Below, piece by piece: positions 32,357-44,119 of a DNA stretch of 64,000 bases; the first letter of the stretch is position 1, and every line of letters starts with the position of its first letter. Made by a program: the position numbers and the translations under genes. Source of the stretch: Triticum aestivum (Eukaryota > Streptophyta > Magnoliopsida > Poales > Poaceae); assembly GCF_018294505.1 (NCBI RefSeq), contig NC_057798.1:372328026-372392025 (forward strand), given 5' to 3'. The notes beneath the pieces are model-generated. The model did not search any database. It was not told the origin of the DNA and saw nothing but the letters and a program-made list of their open reading frames with translations.

Positions 32357-33530
32357 AATCACTTTCCTAAGACTGCCACTTTGTGATAATATGCAATGTC
32401 TGCTTATGATCTTTATCAGTGTTATGCAATCCCGTTCTCTGCATGTAATAAACTGAAAACTTGTCCTGACGGTTTACTGCCGGACGGGTTATGATGCCCA
32501 ATATGAAGCCAGAGTTTATAACAAAGGCTGCAAAGATAATGAAATATGAAAATAGATCATACCTATGATTTAAATCACATTGTTGGTTTACCAATCGTTT
32601 TTGTAGTAAGGGTGATAACCCAAATCTTGAGTGTTGATAACTCCCACCATGTTGTGCTGGTATATAATAAACCATGCCGGGTTATGATAAACACCGAATG
32701 ATCATCCTGGCGACTTATAGTCAATGCCAGACCGGGCTAAGAAACACCGGTTCATAATTGATTTTGTGCTAACAACTGATAGTTGAAAGCTGCACCGGGT
32801 TAAGAAACACCGGGTTGATGTAATGACTTATAGTCAGGCCGGGTCAATAGACGTCGGTTTATCTTAAAACCTTATCAAAGGAAAGAAAACTTGCAAAAAA
32901 CAAAATCAAATAAAAACTTGTAGTCGAGGCTTTTCAAGGGCTGCCAGGCCCAAATTCCAGGCTTTTCATGGGCTACCAGGCCGCTGAGTTAAACCATTTG
33001 ACAAAGCCTTTTAAGATGGGCCTCCAATTAACCAATCGTCGTTTTAACTTTGACAAGTTCAGGGTCTGTATAAGATTGACTTGTCAAATGTTCGGTGGGT
33101 CATACCAGGATTACCTGGACGGAGTGGCTTACTTGATGAAGGCAGGTTAACCCGGGGTTTTAGGTAAATACACCTGGCTTCCAAGCCTGGCTTGATAGCC
33201 TATTACAAGGGTCCTTTCAAACTCTTTGTTGCTGTGCACAAAGAGCCCCCAAGTAACATTGTGAGCTGTGCTCAATGGGTACCTATGTTTGAGCTGTGCG
33301 TGGCAACAAACTCTCTTTGGTCCCTTGGGTGTGAAGCTCCCAAGCTATGTTGTGGCTTTATAAGCCGATTTAGTGGGTAACTAGAGCTCCATGTTGTAAG
33401 CATAAGCCCCCATGTAACCAAGAAGACATATAAAACGAAACGGAAGAGGCCCCGCTTTAGCAAGGATGCCGGTTTATTTATTGATCATAATATGTACATC
33501 AAAAATATATACATAGTAGGAGCCTATGGC
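32357..33530 (-). other. 3' interval of gypsy B between integrase and accessory ORF
   Basis: No credible coding frame. The sequence contains repeated short phrases such as 'ccgggttaagaaacacc' and 'ggcttttcawgggctrccaggcc', showing local duplication. It is ordinary non-coding retroelement DNA. Confidence 0.55.
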
Positions 33531-33803
33531 TCAGGTGTAGTAAGGCCTAAGATGAGCTATATTCCATGGCCGGCGATTCTCCTCCTCTGACTTGCGTGAG
33601 TCTTTGTGTTCTCGAACATCGATGAGGTAGTATGACCCGTTATTCAAATTCTTGCTGACCACAAAGGGTCCTTCCCAAGGTGGAGATAACTTGTGCATGT
33701 CAGTCTGATCTGGGATGAGCCGGAGCACCAAGTCGCCTTCTTGGAAAGTTCTGGTTTTAACCCGGCAGCTGTGATAACGCCGCAGGTCTTGCTGATAAAT
33801 CAC
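33531..33803 (-). pseudogene. Integrase C-terminal domain of gypsy B
   Basis: The minus frame reads F-Q-E-G-D-L-V-L-R-L, then L-S-P-P-W-E-G-P-F-V-V-S and S-Y-Y-L-I-D-V, ending W-N-I-A-H-L-R-P-Y-Y. This is the G-P-Y/F-type C-terminal module of gypsy integrase. A stop between 33803 and 33828 separates it from the catalytic core. Confidence 0.85.
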
Positions 33804-33827
33804 CGAGCGAGCTGCTGCAATATACCG

Positions 33828-34294
33828 TTATTCATCTAACATGTCTAATGCATCCTGGCATGCTCTCTCATTATCCGCTTCAACGTAAGCTGCCACTCGC
33901 GGCGAGTCATGGCGAATATCACTTGGGAGAACCGCTTCCGCTCCATAAACAATGAAGAAGGGTGTGTAACCCGTAGATCTATTGGGGGTGGTATTAATAC
34001 TCCATAAAACGGAAGGCAACTCCTCCACCCAACAACCCGGCGTCCGCTTCAAAGGGACCATAAGCCGAGGCTTGATACCCTTCAGGATTTCCTGATTAGC
34101 TCTCTCCGCTTGACCATTAGATTGGGGGTGGGCCACTAATGACACATCAAGCAGGATGTGCTCACGTTGACATAACTCTTCCATAGCTCCTTTGGAGAGA
34201 TTCGTGCCATTATTTGTTATAATGCTGTGCGGAAAACCAAAGCGAAAGATCACCTTTTTCATGAATTGAACCGCCGTGGCCGCATCACACTTGC
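33828..34294 (-). pseudogene. Integrase catalytic core (second half) of gypsy B
   Basis: Starting from the Sirevirus insertion edge, the frame encodes the rest of the D,D-35-E core: I-I-T-N-N-G-T-N, where the second catalytic Asp is replaced by Asn, then H-P-Q-S-N-G-Q-A-E-R-A-N with the catalytic Glu, and W-V-E-E-L-P-S-V-L-W, T-G-Y-T-P-F-F-I-V-Y-G. It continues the N-terminal half at 52239-52649. The Asp-to-Asn change and the split make it inactive. Confidence 0.88.
34290..34294. repeat. Target-site duplication of the Sirevirus (CTTGC), left copy
   Basis: CTTGC abuts the 5' LTR at 34295 and is repeated at 52239-52243. Confidence 0.93.
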
Positions 34295-35955
34295 TGAAAG
34301 CACAAGTGCTCCCTAGGTGGTTTTGGTAATTAATGTCAACATATCTCTTGTTGGACTAACACTTTTATCTAGTATGTTTCAGATAAGTTCAACAATGGAG
34401 TGGCATGGACTAAAGGATGTGGGAACTCCTTCAAGATGCTAAGGACAAAGGATTGCTCAAGCTTCAAGCTCAAGACTCTTCATTTTACATTTTAGTGATC
34501 CAAGATCACATTGAGTCTATAGGAAAAGCCAATACTATCAAGAAGGGATGAGGTGTTGCTTAATGAGTTTCTTGCTCCACAGTGCTTAGTGATATGCTCC
34601 AAAACCCTCAACTACTTTCCCACTTCCACACATATGACCTAAACCTAAAGTCAAACTTGGCCATACCGATTCTTTCTATCCGGCGCCACCGAGTTCAAAT
34701 GTCATAGCCACTGTCACAAACCCTAGGCAAATCGGTCTCATCGATAGGGATCTCGGTTTCACCAAGATGGGATTGTAATCTCTCTGTGTATGTCCATTAC
34801 CAAAATCGGTCTCACCGAGTTTGAGCAATCGGTACTACCGAGATTACAATGCAAACTCTCTGGTTAACTTATTACCAAAATCGGTCCCACCGAGTTTGCC
34901 TGACCAACTCTCTGGTTAGCTAATTACCAAAATCGGTCACACCGAGTTTGTGTAATCGGTCTCACCGAGATTATGTTATGCCCTAACCCTAACCATATCG
35001 GTCCTACCGAGTTGCATATCGGTCCCATCGAAAATCCTAACGGTCACTAGATTTGCTAAATCGGTCCGACCGAGTTTGTTGATTCGGTCCCATCGAGTTT
35101 GGTAAATTGTGTGTAACAGTTAGATTTTGTGTGTAGGCTATATATACCCCTCCACCTCCTCTTCATTTGTGGAGAGAGCCATCAGAACGTGCCTACACTT
35201 CCAACATACATTTTCTGAGAGAGAACTACCTACTCATGTGTTGAGGCCAAGATATTCCATTCCTACCATATGAATCTTGATATCTAGCCTTCCCCAAGTT
35301 GCTTTCCACTCAAATCTTCTTTCCACCAGATCCAAATCCTATGAGAGAGAGTTGAGTGTTGGGGAGACTATCATTTGAAGCACAAGAGCAAGGAGTTCAT
35401 CATCAACACACCATTTGTTACTTCTTGGAGAGTGGTGTCTCCTAGATTGGCTAGGTGTCACTTGGGAGCCTCCGACAAGATTGTGGAGTTGAACCAAGGA
35501 GTTTGTAAGGGCAAGGAGATCGCTTACTTCGTGAAGATCTACCACTAGTGAGGCAAGTCCTTCGTGGACGACGGTCATGGTGGGATAGACAAGGTTGCTT
35601 CTTCGTGGACCCTTCATGGGTGGAGCCCTCCGTGGACTCGCGCAACCGTTACCCTTCGTGGGTTGAAGTCTCCATCAACGTGGATATATGATAGCACCAC
35701 CTATCGGAACCACGACATAAACATCCGTGTCTCCAATTGCGTTTGAATCCTCAAAAACCCTTCCCTTTACATTCTTGCAAGTTGCATGCTTTACTTTCCG
35801 CTGCTCACATACTCTTTGCATGCTTGCTTGTTATGTATTGTGAATGTTAAACTTGTGCCTAAACTCCACTTAAACTTAAAGAAGTTAAAAATTGCAACTT
35901 TGATACTTAGTGTCTAATCACCCCCCCTCTAGACACCTCTTCTCAAGGTCCTACA
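34295..35955 (+). repeat. 5' LTR of the Sirevirus, with palindrome array
   Basis: It is 1661 bp. Between about 34680 and 35100 it carries about a dozen TCGGT-NNN-ACCGA units separated by G-T-T-T-G-like linkers. A TATATATA box lies near 35139. It differs from the 3' LTR by roughly 30 substitutions and one 28-bp indel. Confidence 0.92.
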
Positions 35956-35957
35956 AG

Positions 35958-35969
35958 TGGTATCAGAGC
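35958..35969 (+). other. Primer-binding site, initiator tRNA-Met
   Basis: TGGTATCAGAGC starts 2 bp after the LTR, the standard complement of plant initiator tRNA-Met used by copia elements. Confidence 0.92.
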
Positions 35970-36010
35970 ATTGGTCTCCATTGCCTTGGTTTAATCACCA
36001 TTGGAGGAAG

Positions 36011-37201
36011 ATGGATGAGTCTACTTTGGGGAGTCTTAGACATAAAGTGCCTATTCTTGATGGAGAGTATTTTCATGAGTGAAAAAATGAGATGCTTGTA
36101 ATTTTCAATCAATATCATTTGAACAAGTACATTGCTAGCCCTTGTGCACTTCATGTTGATCCTATGCATCCTACCCTTGATGATTCTATTGACATGATCC
36201 ACAATCTTAGAACTGCCAAACTTATCATTAGAGGATTACCTAGAAACTTGATTGGTTGTTTGCCTACTCTTAAGTGTGCCTACACTATATGGAAATTTCT
36301 TGAGGAACGCTTTCCAAATTATTCCTTGAAAAATCTAGATGAAATTCTCCATAAGTCTATTGCTTTAAGTAAGATGAATACTAGTGATCCTATGTTTGGT
36401 GATCGTCTATTTGAGCTTACAAACCTTATGCGTGCCAAAGGAAATGTTGGAATTATTAGTGATATTATTTCCGAAGCTATAAAAATTCATAAGCAAGATC
36501 ATTGTCAAACTCACTCTAATGAATCACCCTCTCTAGGATTTGATCCACCACATGACGATGTTGAACATGGATACTATGGTGAGGATGATGATAGTGACTT
36601 CAATCTTGATGATGCAATGAGATACTTTGGTCTTATGGCAAATCTTTGGGGATACATGTCAGGAGGAAAGGAATGGGTTCTTGATAGTGGATGTACCGAT
36701 CACATGACTGGAGATAAAGACATGTTTTGTGAGCTTGCTGAAAATGATAGTCCTCGAAAGTATGTCACTTTCGGTGACAACTCAAAGGGTAAGGTGGTTT
36801 GCCTCGGTAAGGTGGCCATATCACATGGTAGCTCCATACAAAATGTCATGCTCGTTGAATCTCTTGGCTACAACTTACTTTCAGTATCTAGACTTGCTGA
36901 TTTTGGTTTCAATGTCCTATTTACTGAAGTAGATTGCCAAGTGTTTCGTAGAGATAATCATAAAATGGTCTTTACCAGTGTGCGTAGAGGTGATCTATAC
37001 ATTGTTCATTTCACTACAAAGGCTCAACCTAAAACTTGCTTCATTGCTAAATCCTCAAAAGGTTGGTTATGGCATAGACGATTAGGTCATGTTGGCATGC
37101 GAAACCTTGATAAGCTTATTAAAGGAAATCATATCCTTGGTGTTAATGATGTCAAATTTGATAAGGATAGACTTTGCAGCGCTTGTCAAGCAGGTAAATA
37201 G
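36011..37201 (+). pseudogene. Gag-protease-pre-integrase of the Sirevirus
   Basis: ATG at 36011 begins M-D-E-S-T-L-G-S-L; an in-frame TGA lies at 36080. From 36092 the frame is open to a TAG at 37199. It encodes a shortened gag (K-Y-I-A-S-P, L-I-I-R-G-L-P, E-E-R-F-P), an acidic linker, the protease loop W-V-L-D-S-G-C-T-D-H-M-T-G and the GAG-pre-integrase finger L-W-H-R-R-L-G-H-V-G-M-R-N-L-D-K-L with C-S-A-C-Q. Gag runs into protease with no CCHC zinc knuckle, so a segment of gag seems deleted or the family is a short-gag variant. Confidence 0.82.
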
Positions 37202-37257
37202 GTTGGAGGAAGGCATCCCGTGAAGAACATCATGACCACAAGGAGGCCACTCGAGCT

Positions 37258-37991
37258 TTGGATCTTTTTGGTCCCAACTCTTACAAGAGTCTCGGTGGAA
37301 ATTCTTTTGGCATAGTTATAGTTGATGATTTTTCAAGATTTACGTGGGTGTTCTTTCTCGATGATAAATCGCAGGTACAAAAGATCTTCATAAACTTCGC
37401 TAGGAAGGCCCAAAATCAATTTGAAGTGAAGATCAAGAAGGTTCGCAGTGACAACGGAACGGAGTTCAAGAACGCAAATGTGGACACCTTTCTTGATGAA
37501 GAAGGGATTTCACACGAGTCTCGGCTACATACACACCTCAACAAAATGGAGTTGTTGAGAGGAAGAACCAGACACTCATCGAAATGGCGAGACCGATGCT
37601 TGATGAATACAAGACACCGAAGCACTTTTGGGCAGAAGCGGTTGAGACAGCTTGTCATGCAACAAATCGCTTGTATCTTCACAAGCTACTCGGCAAGACG
37701 GCATACGAGCTCCTCATCGGTAACAAACCCCAAGTTGGATACTTTCGAGTATTCGGCTCAAAGTGCTACATTCTTAATAAGCATTGTCGTTCTAAATTTG
37801 CTCCTAAGTCTCATGAAGGTTTCCTACTAGGTTATGGCTCAAACTCTCACACTTACCGTGTCTACAACAATTTCACCCGAAAGGTTGAAGAGACGATAGA
37901 TGTGAAGTTTGATGAATCTAACGGCTCGCAAGTAGAGCAATTGCCAATTGATGTAGGAGACAAAGATCCTTCGGAAGCAATCCAAGACTAG
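37258..37991 (+). pseudogene. Integrase core of the Sirevirus
   Basis: From 37258 the frame reads M-D-L-F-G-P, I-V-I-V-D-D-F-S-R-F-T-W-V and V-R-S-D-N-G-T-E-F. Near 37520-37580 the reading frame shifts and continues from 37584 with M-A-R-P-M-L-D, K-H-F-W-A-E-A-V-E-T-A-C and K-P-Q-V-G-Y-F-R-V-F-G-S-K-C to a TAG at 37989. Both catalytic Asp regions are visible; the Glu region lies in the frameshifted stretch. Another shift separates this from protease near 37250. Confidence 0.82.
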
Positions 37992-38484
37992 TCTATTGGC
38001 AAGGTTCGTCCAACGGAGGTGAAGGAGAGTACCTCGTCCGTCCAAGTGGAAGATTCTACTTCACGACAAGGTGAACCAAGAGTTGATACAGAAGCATCCA
38101 CAAGTGGGACACACCAAGATGAAGAAAACGAGGAAGTGCATCAAGATGAATGTCAACAACTTCCTTCTCCACCACGACAAGAGAATGACAACGCCAACAA
38201 TGAAGAAGGCCAAGAAGAAGAACAAGATGAAGAAGAAGTTCAACCTAGAACCAAGCAAAATCTTTCACGAGTTTGAGCAAGAATTCCTAAAGACCATCCC
38301 GTCGAGCAAATCTACAATGATATTCAAACCGGGAGAATCACTCGCTCTAAAACTTGTTTAGCTAACTTTTGTAAAAACTATTCTTTCATCTCTAGCATTG
38401 AACCTATGAAGGTCGAAGAAGCATTGGAAGATCCGGATTTGATAAATGCTATCTACACAACTTTGAGAGAAGCCAAGTTGGACA
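37992..38484 (+). pseudogene. Acidic linker between integrase and RT, Sirevirus
   Basis: The integrase frame continues after TAG 37989 through a Glu/Asp/Gln-rich stretch (38019-38276), then TGA. Further on the same frame reads E-A-L-E-D-P-D-L-I-N-A, the usual lead-in to copia RT, with a frameshift near 38485. Confidence 0.65.
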
Positions 38485-39974
38485 TTGGTTGAGAAGCCCA
38501 ACAACAACCACAACATCATCGGTACCAAATGGGTGTTTCGCAACAAGCAAGATGAAGATGGACAAGTAGTTCGCAACAAAGCACGTCTCGTCGCCCAAGG
38601 CTACACACAAGTCGAAGGTATGGACTATGGTGAGACTTACGCTCCCATTGCTAGACTTGAATCCATTAGCATCTTACTTGCCTATGCTAATCACCATGAT
38701 ATCACCTTGTACCAAATGGACATTAAAAGTGCTTTTCTAAATGGTCAAATAGAGGAGGAAGTTTATGTTAAGCAACCTCCCGGTTTTGTCAATCCTAAGA
38801 AACCCAATCATGTTTACAAACTTCACAAAGCTCTTTATGGTCTTAAACAAGCTCCTAGAGCATGGTATAAATGCTTGACCAAGTTCCTTATTGAAAAAGG
38901 CTTTGAAATTGGGAAAATTGATTCTACTCTTTTTACTAAAAGGGTTAATGGAGAACTATTTGTGTGTCAAATCTATGTTGATGATATTATATTTGGTTTA
39001 ACTAACCCTCATTTTAGTGAAAAGTTTGGGAAGCTAATGTCGGAGAAGTTTGAGATGTCTATGATGAGTGAACTCAAATTCTTTCTTGGGTTGCAAATCA
39101 AGCAAACTAAGGAAGGTACTTTTGTTTCTCAAACGAAGTACACCAAGGACCTATTCAAGAAGTTCAATATGAAAGAATGCAAAGGTATGACTACACCCAT
39201 GCCTACTAGTGGACATCTTGACTTGACCAAAGATGGTGAACCGGTTGATCAAAAGGTTTATCGCTCTATGATTGGTTCATTGTTATATCTATGTGCTTCA
39301 CATCCCGATATCATGCTAAGTGTGTGCATGTGTGCACGATATCAAGCTGCTCCTAAAGAATGTCATCTTAAGGCCGTGAAAAGGATAGTGAGATACTTAA
39401 TCCATACACCAAATTTTGGCATTTGGTATCCTAAGAGGGCCTCTTTCGATCTTGTTGGCTACTCCGACTCGGACTATGCCGGAGACAAGGTTGATAGAAA
39501 GTCCACTTTGGGTACTTGCCAATTTCTTGGTAGTTCTCTTGTGTCTTGGTCCTCCAAGAAACAAAACTCGGTATCCTTATCCACTGCCGAAGCGGAATAC
39601 ATTGCCGCTGGTTCATGTTGTGCTCAATTACTTTGGATGACCCAAACTCTTAAAGATTATGGATATATGTGAAACATGTTCCATTACTTTGTGACAATGA
39701 AAGTGCTATCAAAATTGGTCATAATCCTGTACAACATTCTCGAACTAAGCATATTGAAGTCCGTCATCATTTAATTCGAGATCATGTTGCTAAGGGAGAC
39801 ATTAATCTTAAGCATGTTTGCACCGAAAAGCAATTAGCGGATATATTCACCAAACCTCTTGATGAGAAAGTGTTTTGCAGGTTGAGAGGAGAATTGAACA
39901 TCATAGATGCTTCAAACTTGGAGCAGAAACTCCATTGGATACATGCAAGACATGAGCTTATGACTAATCCTTGA
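38485..39974 (+). pseudogene. Reverse transcriptase and RNase H of the Sirevirus
   Basis: The frame 38485-39672 has the copia RT signature: G-T-K-W-V-F-R-N-K, K-A-R-L-V-A-Q-G-Y, Q-M-D-I-K-S-A-F-L-N-G, Y-G-L-K-Q-A-P-R-A-W-Y and the catalytic Y-V-D-D-I-I near 38974. RNase H motifs follow: Y-S-D-S-D-Y-A-G-D, S-T-A-E-A-E-Y. A frameshift at about 39665 moves the end (D-N-E-S-A-I-K-I, R-T-K-H-I-E-V-R-H-H and A-D-I-F-T-K-P-L) to 39669-39974. RT itself looks complete in one frame, the best-preserved domain of this element. Confidence 0.9.
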
Positions 39975-41098
39975 TATTTCTCTTATGATGAAAATCTTAT
40001 GTCTTGGATATATTTGCATCTTGCATGTTATATAACCCATGTAGGTACTTGGTTGAATCAAATTCCATGAGATTGCAATCTACTCACATCTTGAGCAATC
40101 TCTACATCACCAAGTCTCTACACTATGGTGGTTGAAGACAAGGAAGCACGGAACCATTCAAACATATCCTTTGAAAAAATTCAATGTTGAGCTTCATGAT
40201 TGTCATTTTTGGATACACAAGTGCTCTTCCTTGCAAGAACTAACCCATGTAGGTAGATGGACTCAAATTTCTAGTGGTGCTCCCAATTCTTGATGAGCTA
40301 CATCAACCTTGAGCAACCCACACAAGTTCAACTACATGGACACCACCACCAACCAAGGTATGTTATTCCATCTTAGAGAAGCTTTACTCCAAGTCATGAG
40401 CTAAAGCAACTCGACAAGATGTGAATACATCAAGATGCTTAAACGAAAAATGGCAACCCCATTTTGAGCTTAAACGATGAGTATGACCTATGATCAAGTG
40501 ATTTCACTTGACTCCTAAGTCAATATACTCTAACATAGGTGACTTTGTCGCCGACCATCTCTAGATGAAGTTCTCTTGTGTTCTTGTCTGTGTTTTTGCA
40601 TTTGTCTCATGCATATTTGTTTCCCCTTTCAAAAAAAACTTCATCTAGATTTCTTTCTGTTTGCTCTGCATTTTCTGCATCCAATTCATTGCATATCATT
40701 CAGTAAATTCCTTGCAAATCTTTGTGAGATCTTACTAGTCTAGTGAGCTTAGGTGACAAGTGTTTTCTCTGTGATGAACTCAGTTTCATCGATTTGTTGT
40801 TTTCGGTTCAACCGAATCCTTTCGGTACAACCGAAGCATACCACTCGGTGCCACCGATTTCCCAACAGGAAAAACAGTTTGCCACTTATTCTGTGTTTCT
40901 TCTGTTCCAGCTCCACTCAATGAATCTTGTCCTCTACAAGCATCACATTTATATAAATGCTTTGTGCTGTGACTCAAGGATCAAACCCTTCTTGGAAATT
41001 GATGTCAAAGGGGGAGAGAGAGATCACATCAAAGCTAATCACTTAGAGAGATCACATTAGAGAGAGAGAGTATCACCTCCTCAGGGGGAGAAAGAGAT
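39975..41098 (+). other. 3' interval of the Sirevirus, first part
   Basis: No coding frame is convincing. At about 40800-40860 there are three palindromic units (TCGGT-TCA-ACCGA, TCGGT-ACA-ACCGA, TCGGT-GCC-ACCGA). Purine tracts occur at about 41007-41023 and 41083-41097. The Angela element begins at 41099. Confidence 0.65.
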
Positions 41099-42834
41099 TG
41101 TTGGAAATATGCCCTAGAGGCAATAATAAAAGTGTTATTATTATATTTCTTTGTTCATGATAATAGTCTTTTATTCATGCTATAACTGTATTATCCGGAA
41201 ATCGTAATACACGTGTGAATACATAGACCACAATATGTCCCTAGTAAGCCTCTAGTTGACTAGCTCGTTGTGATCAACAGATAGTCATGGTTTCCTGGCT
41301 ATGGACATTGGATGTCGTTGATAATGGGATCACATCATTAGGAGAATGATGTGATGGACAAGACCCAATCCTAAGCATAGCACAAAGGTCGGTTAGTTCA
41401 TTTGCTAGAGCTTTTCCAATGTCAAGTATCTCTTCCTTCGACCATGAGATCGTGTAACTCCTGGATACCGTAGGAATGCTTTGGGTGTATCAAACGTTAC
41501 AACGTAACTGGGATGACTATAAAGGTGCACTACAGGTATCTCCGAAAGTGTCTATTGGGTTGACACGGATCGAGACTGGGATTTGTCACTCCGTATGACG
41601 GAGAGGTATCTCTGGGCCCACTCGGTAATGCATCATCATAATGAGCTCAAGGTGACCAAGGTGTTGGCCACGGGATCATGCATTACGGTACGAGTAAAGT
41701 GACTTGCCAGTAACGAGACTGAACAAGGTATTGGGATATCGACGATCGAGTCTCGGGCAAGTAACGTACCGATTGACAAAGGGAATTGTATACGGGGTTT
41801 GATCGAATCCTCAATATCGTGGTTCATCCAATGACTTCATCGAGGAGCATGTGGGAGCCAACATGGGTATCCAGATCCCGCTGTTGGTTATTGACCGGAG
41901 AGTCTCGGTCATGTCTGCATGTCTCCCGAACCCGTAGGGTCTACACACTTAAGGTTCAGTGACGCTAGGGTTATCAGGAAGACAAGTATGTGATTACCGA
42001 ATGTTGTTCGGAGTCCCGGATGAGATCCCGAACATCACGAGGAGTTCCGGAATGGTCCGGAGGTAAAGTTTTATATATGGGAAGTTGTTAAACGGGCACC
42101 GGAAAGTTTCGGGGTCATACCGGTATTGTACCGGGACCACCGGAAAGGTTCCGGGGGTCCACCGGGAGGGACCACCCCTCCCGGGGGGCCACTTGGGCTG
42201 CGTAGGGATAGCAGCCAGCCCCTAGTGGGCTTGGCGCGCCCCCCCTTGGGCCCATGCGCCTAGGGTTGGGGGGGAAACCCTAAAGGGGGCGCACCCCCCT
42301 TGCTTGGGGGGCAAGCCCCCCACCCCTTGGCCGCCGCCCCCCTAGGGTTTTCCCTAGAGGGCCGGCCCCCCTTGCCCCTTCCCCTATATATAGAGGGGTG
42401 AGGGGAGGGCTGCAACACAACACAACTCAAGGCGCAGCCCCTCCCCTCCCCAACACCTCTCCTCCTCCGTACGTGCTCGGCGAAGCTCTGTCGGAATACT
42501 GCTGCACCAACTGCACCACGCCGTCGTGCTGCCCTTGGAGCTGCCTTCCTCAACCTCTCCTTCCTCCTTGCTGGATCAAGACGGAGGAGACGTCGACCGT
42601 CCCGTACGTGTGTTGAACGCGGAGGTGCTGTCCGTTCAGCACTTGGTCATTGGTGATCCGAATCACGACGAGTACGACTCCATCATCACCATCCCCTTGA
42701 ACGCTTCCGCACTCGATCTACAAGTGGTATGTAGATGCAAACTCTTCCCCTTGACTCGTTGCTTAGATGAACTCATAGATGGATCTTGGTGAAACCGTAG
42801 GAAATATTTTAATTTTCTGCAACATTCCCCAACA
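41099..42834 (+). repeat. 5' LTR of Angela
   Basis: It is 1736 bp, with a CTATATATAG box near 42384. A very GC-rich stretch at about 42120-42370 has several short inverted repeats, such as TTGGGGGGCAAGCCCCCCA. At every transitional difference from the 3' LTR this copy carries A or T. Confidence 0.94.
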
Positions 42835-42835
42835 G

Positions 42836-42848
42836 TGGCATCATGAGC
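42836..42848 (+). other. Primer-binding site of Angela
   Basis: TGGCATCATGAGC begins one base after the LTR; it is the variant initiator-Met primer site typical of BARE-type elements. Confidence 0.85.
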
Positions 42849-44119
42849 TAGGTCTATGCGTAGTTCTCTTTGCACGAGTAGAACACAATTTTGTTGTGGG
42901 CGTGGATCTTGTCAACTTGCTTGCCTCTACTAGTCTTTTCTTGCTTCAGCGGTATTGTGGGATGAAGCGGCCCGGACCAACCTTACACGTACGCTTACGT
43001 GAGACCGGTTCCACCGATTAACATGCACTAGTTGCATAAGGTGGCTGGCGGGTGTCTGTCTCTCCCACTTTAGTTGGAGCGGATTCGATGAAAAGGGCCC
43101 TTATGAAGGGTAAATAGAAGTTGACAAAATCACGTTGTGGTTATTCGTAGGTAAGAAAACGTTCTTGCTAGAACCCAATTGCAGCCACGTAAAAGATGCA
43201 ACAACAATTATAGGACGTCTAACTTGTTTTTGCAGCGATTGATCATGTGATGTGATATGGCCAGAAGTTGTGATGAATGATGAATTGTGATGTATGAGAT
43301 CATGTTCTTGTAATAGGATTAACGACTTGCATGTCGATGAGTATGACAACCGGCAGGAGCCATAGGAGTTGTCTTTATTTTTGTATGACCTGCGTGTCAT
43401 TGAAGAACGCCATGTAACTTACTTTACTTTATTGCTAAACGCGTTAGTCATAGAAGTAGAAGTAGTCGTTGGCGTGACAACTTCATGAAGACACGATGAT
43501 GGAGATCATGATGATGGAGATCATGGTGTCATGCCGGTGACAAGATGATCATGGAGCCCCGAAGATGGAGATCAAAGGAGCTATATGATATTGGCCATAT
43601 CATGTCACTACTTTATATAATTGCATGTGATGTTTATTATGTCTTATGCATCTTGTTTACTTAGTACGACGGTAGTAAATAAGATGATCCCTTACAAAAT
43701 TTCAAGAAGTGTTCTCCCCTAACTGTGCACCGTTGCTACAGTTCGTCGCTTCTAAGCACCACGTGATGATCGGGTGTGATGGATTCTTACGTTCACATAC
43801 AACGGGTGTAAGACAGTTTTACACAGCGAAAACACTTAGGGTTAACTTGACGAGCCTAGCATGTACAGACATGGCCTCGGAACACGGAGACCGAAAGGTC
43901 GAACACGAGTCGTATGGAAGATACGATCAACATGAGAATGTTCACCGACGATGACTAGTCCGTCTCACGTGATGATCGGACACGGCCTAGTCGACTCGGA
44001 TCGTGTAACACTTAGATGACTAGAGGGATGTCTAATCTAAGTGGGAGTTCATAATTTGATTAGAACTTAATTATCATGAACTTAGTCTAAAACCTTTGCA
44101 AATATGTCTTGTAGATCAA
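42849..44119 (+). other. Leader of Angela
   Basis: About 1.3 kb of untranslated leader between primer site and gag, as usual for this family. The 43838-44119 part is homologous to 1-297. Confidence 0.8.

Noticed and set aside
34680..35103. CRISPR-like array suggested by regularly spaced palindromes
   Set aside because: Units are 13 bp with variable centres and short, similar linkers inside a eukaryotic LTR; there is no repeat-spacer structure and no cas genes.
35339..35746. Small frames on both strands in the Sirevirus LTR
   Set aside because: They are duplicated at 51622-52029 simply because the LTR is duplicated; no protein features.
42260..43021. Frames in the Angela LTR (repeated at 49254-49947)
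   Set aside because: GC-rich LTR sequence translated by chance; the equivalents in the two LTRs differ by frameshifts at homopolymers.
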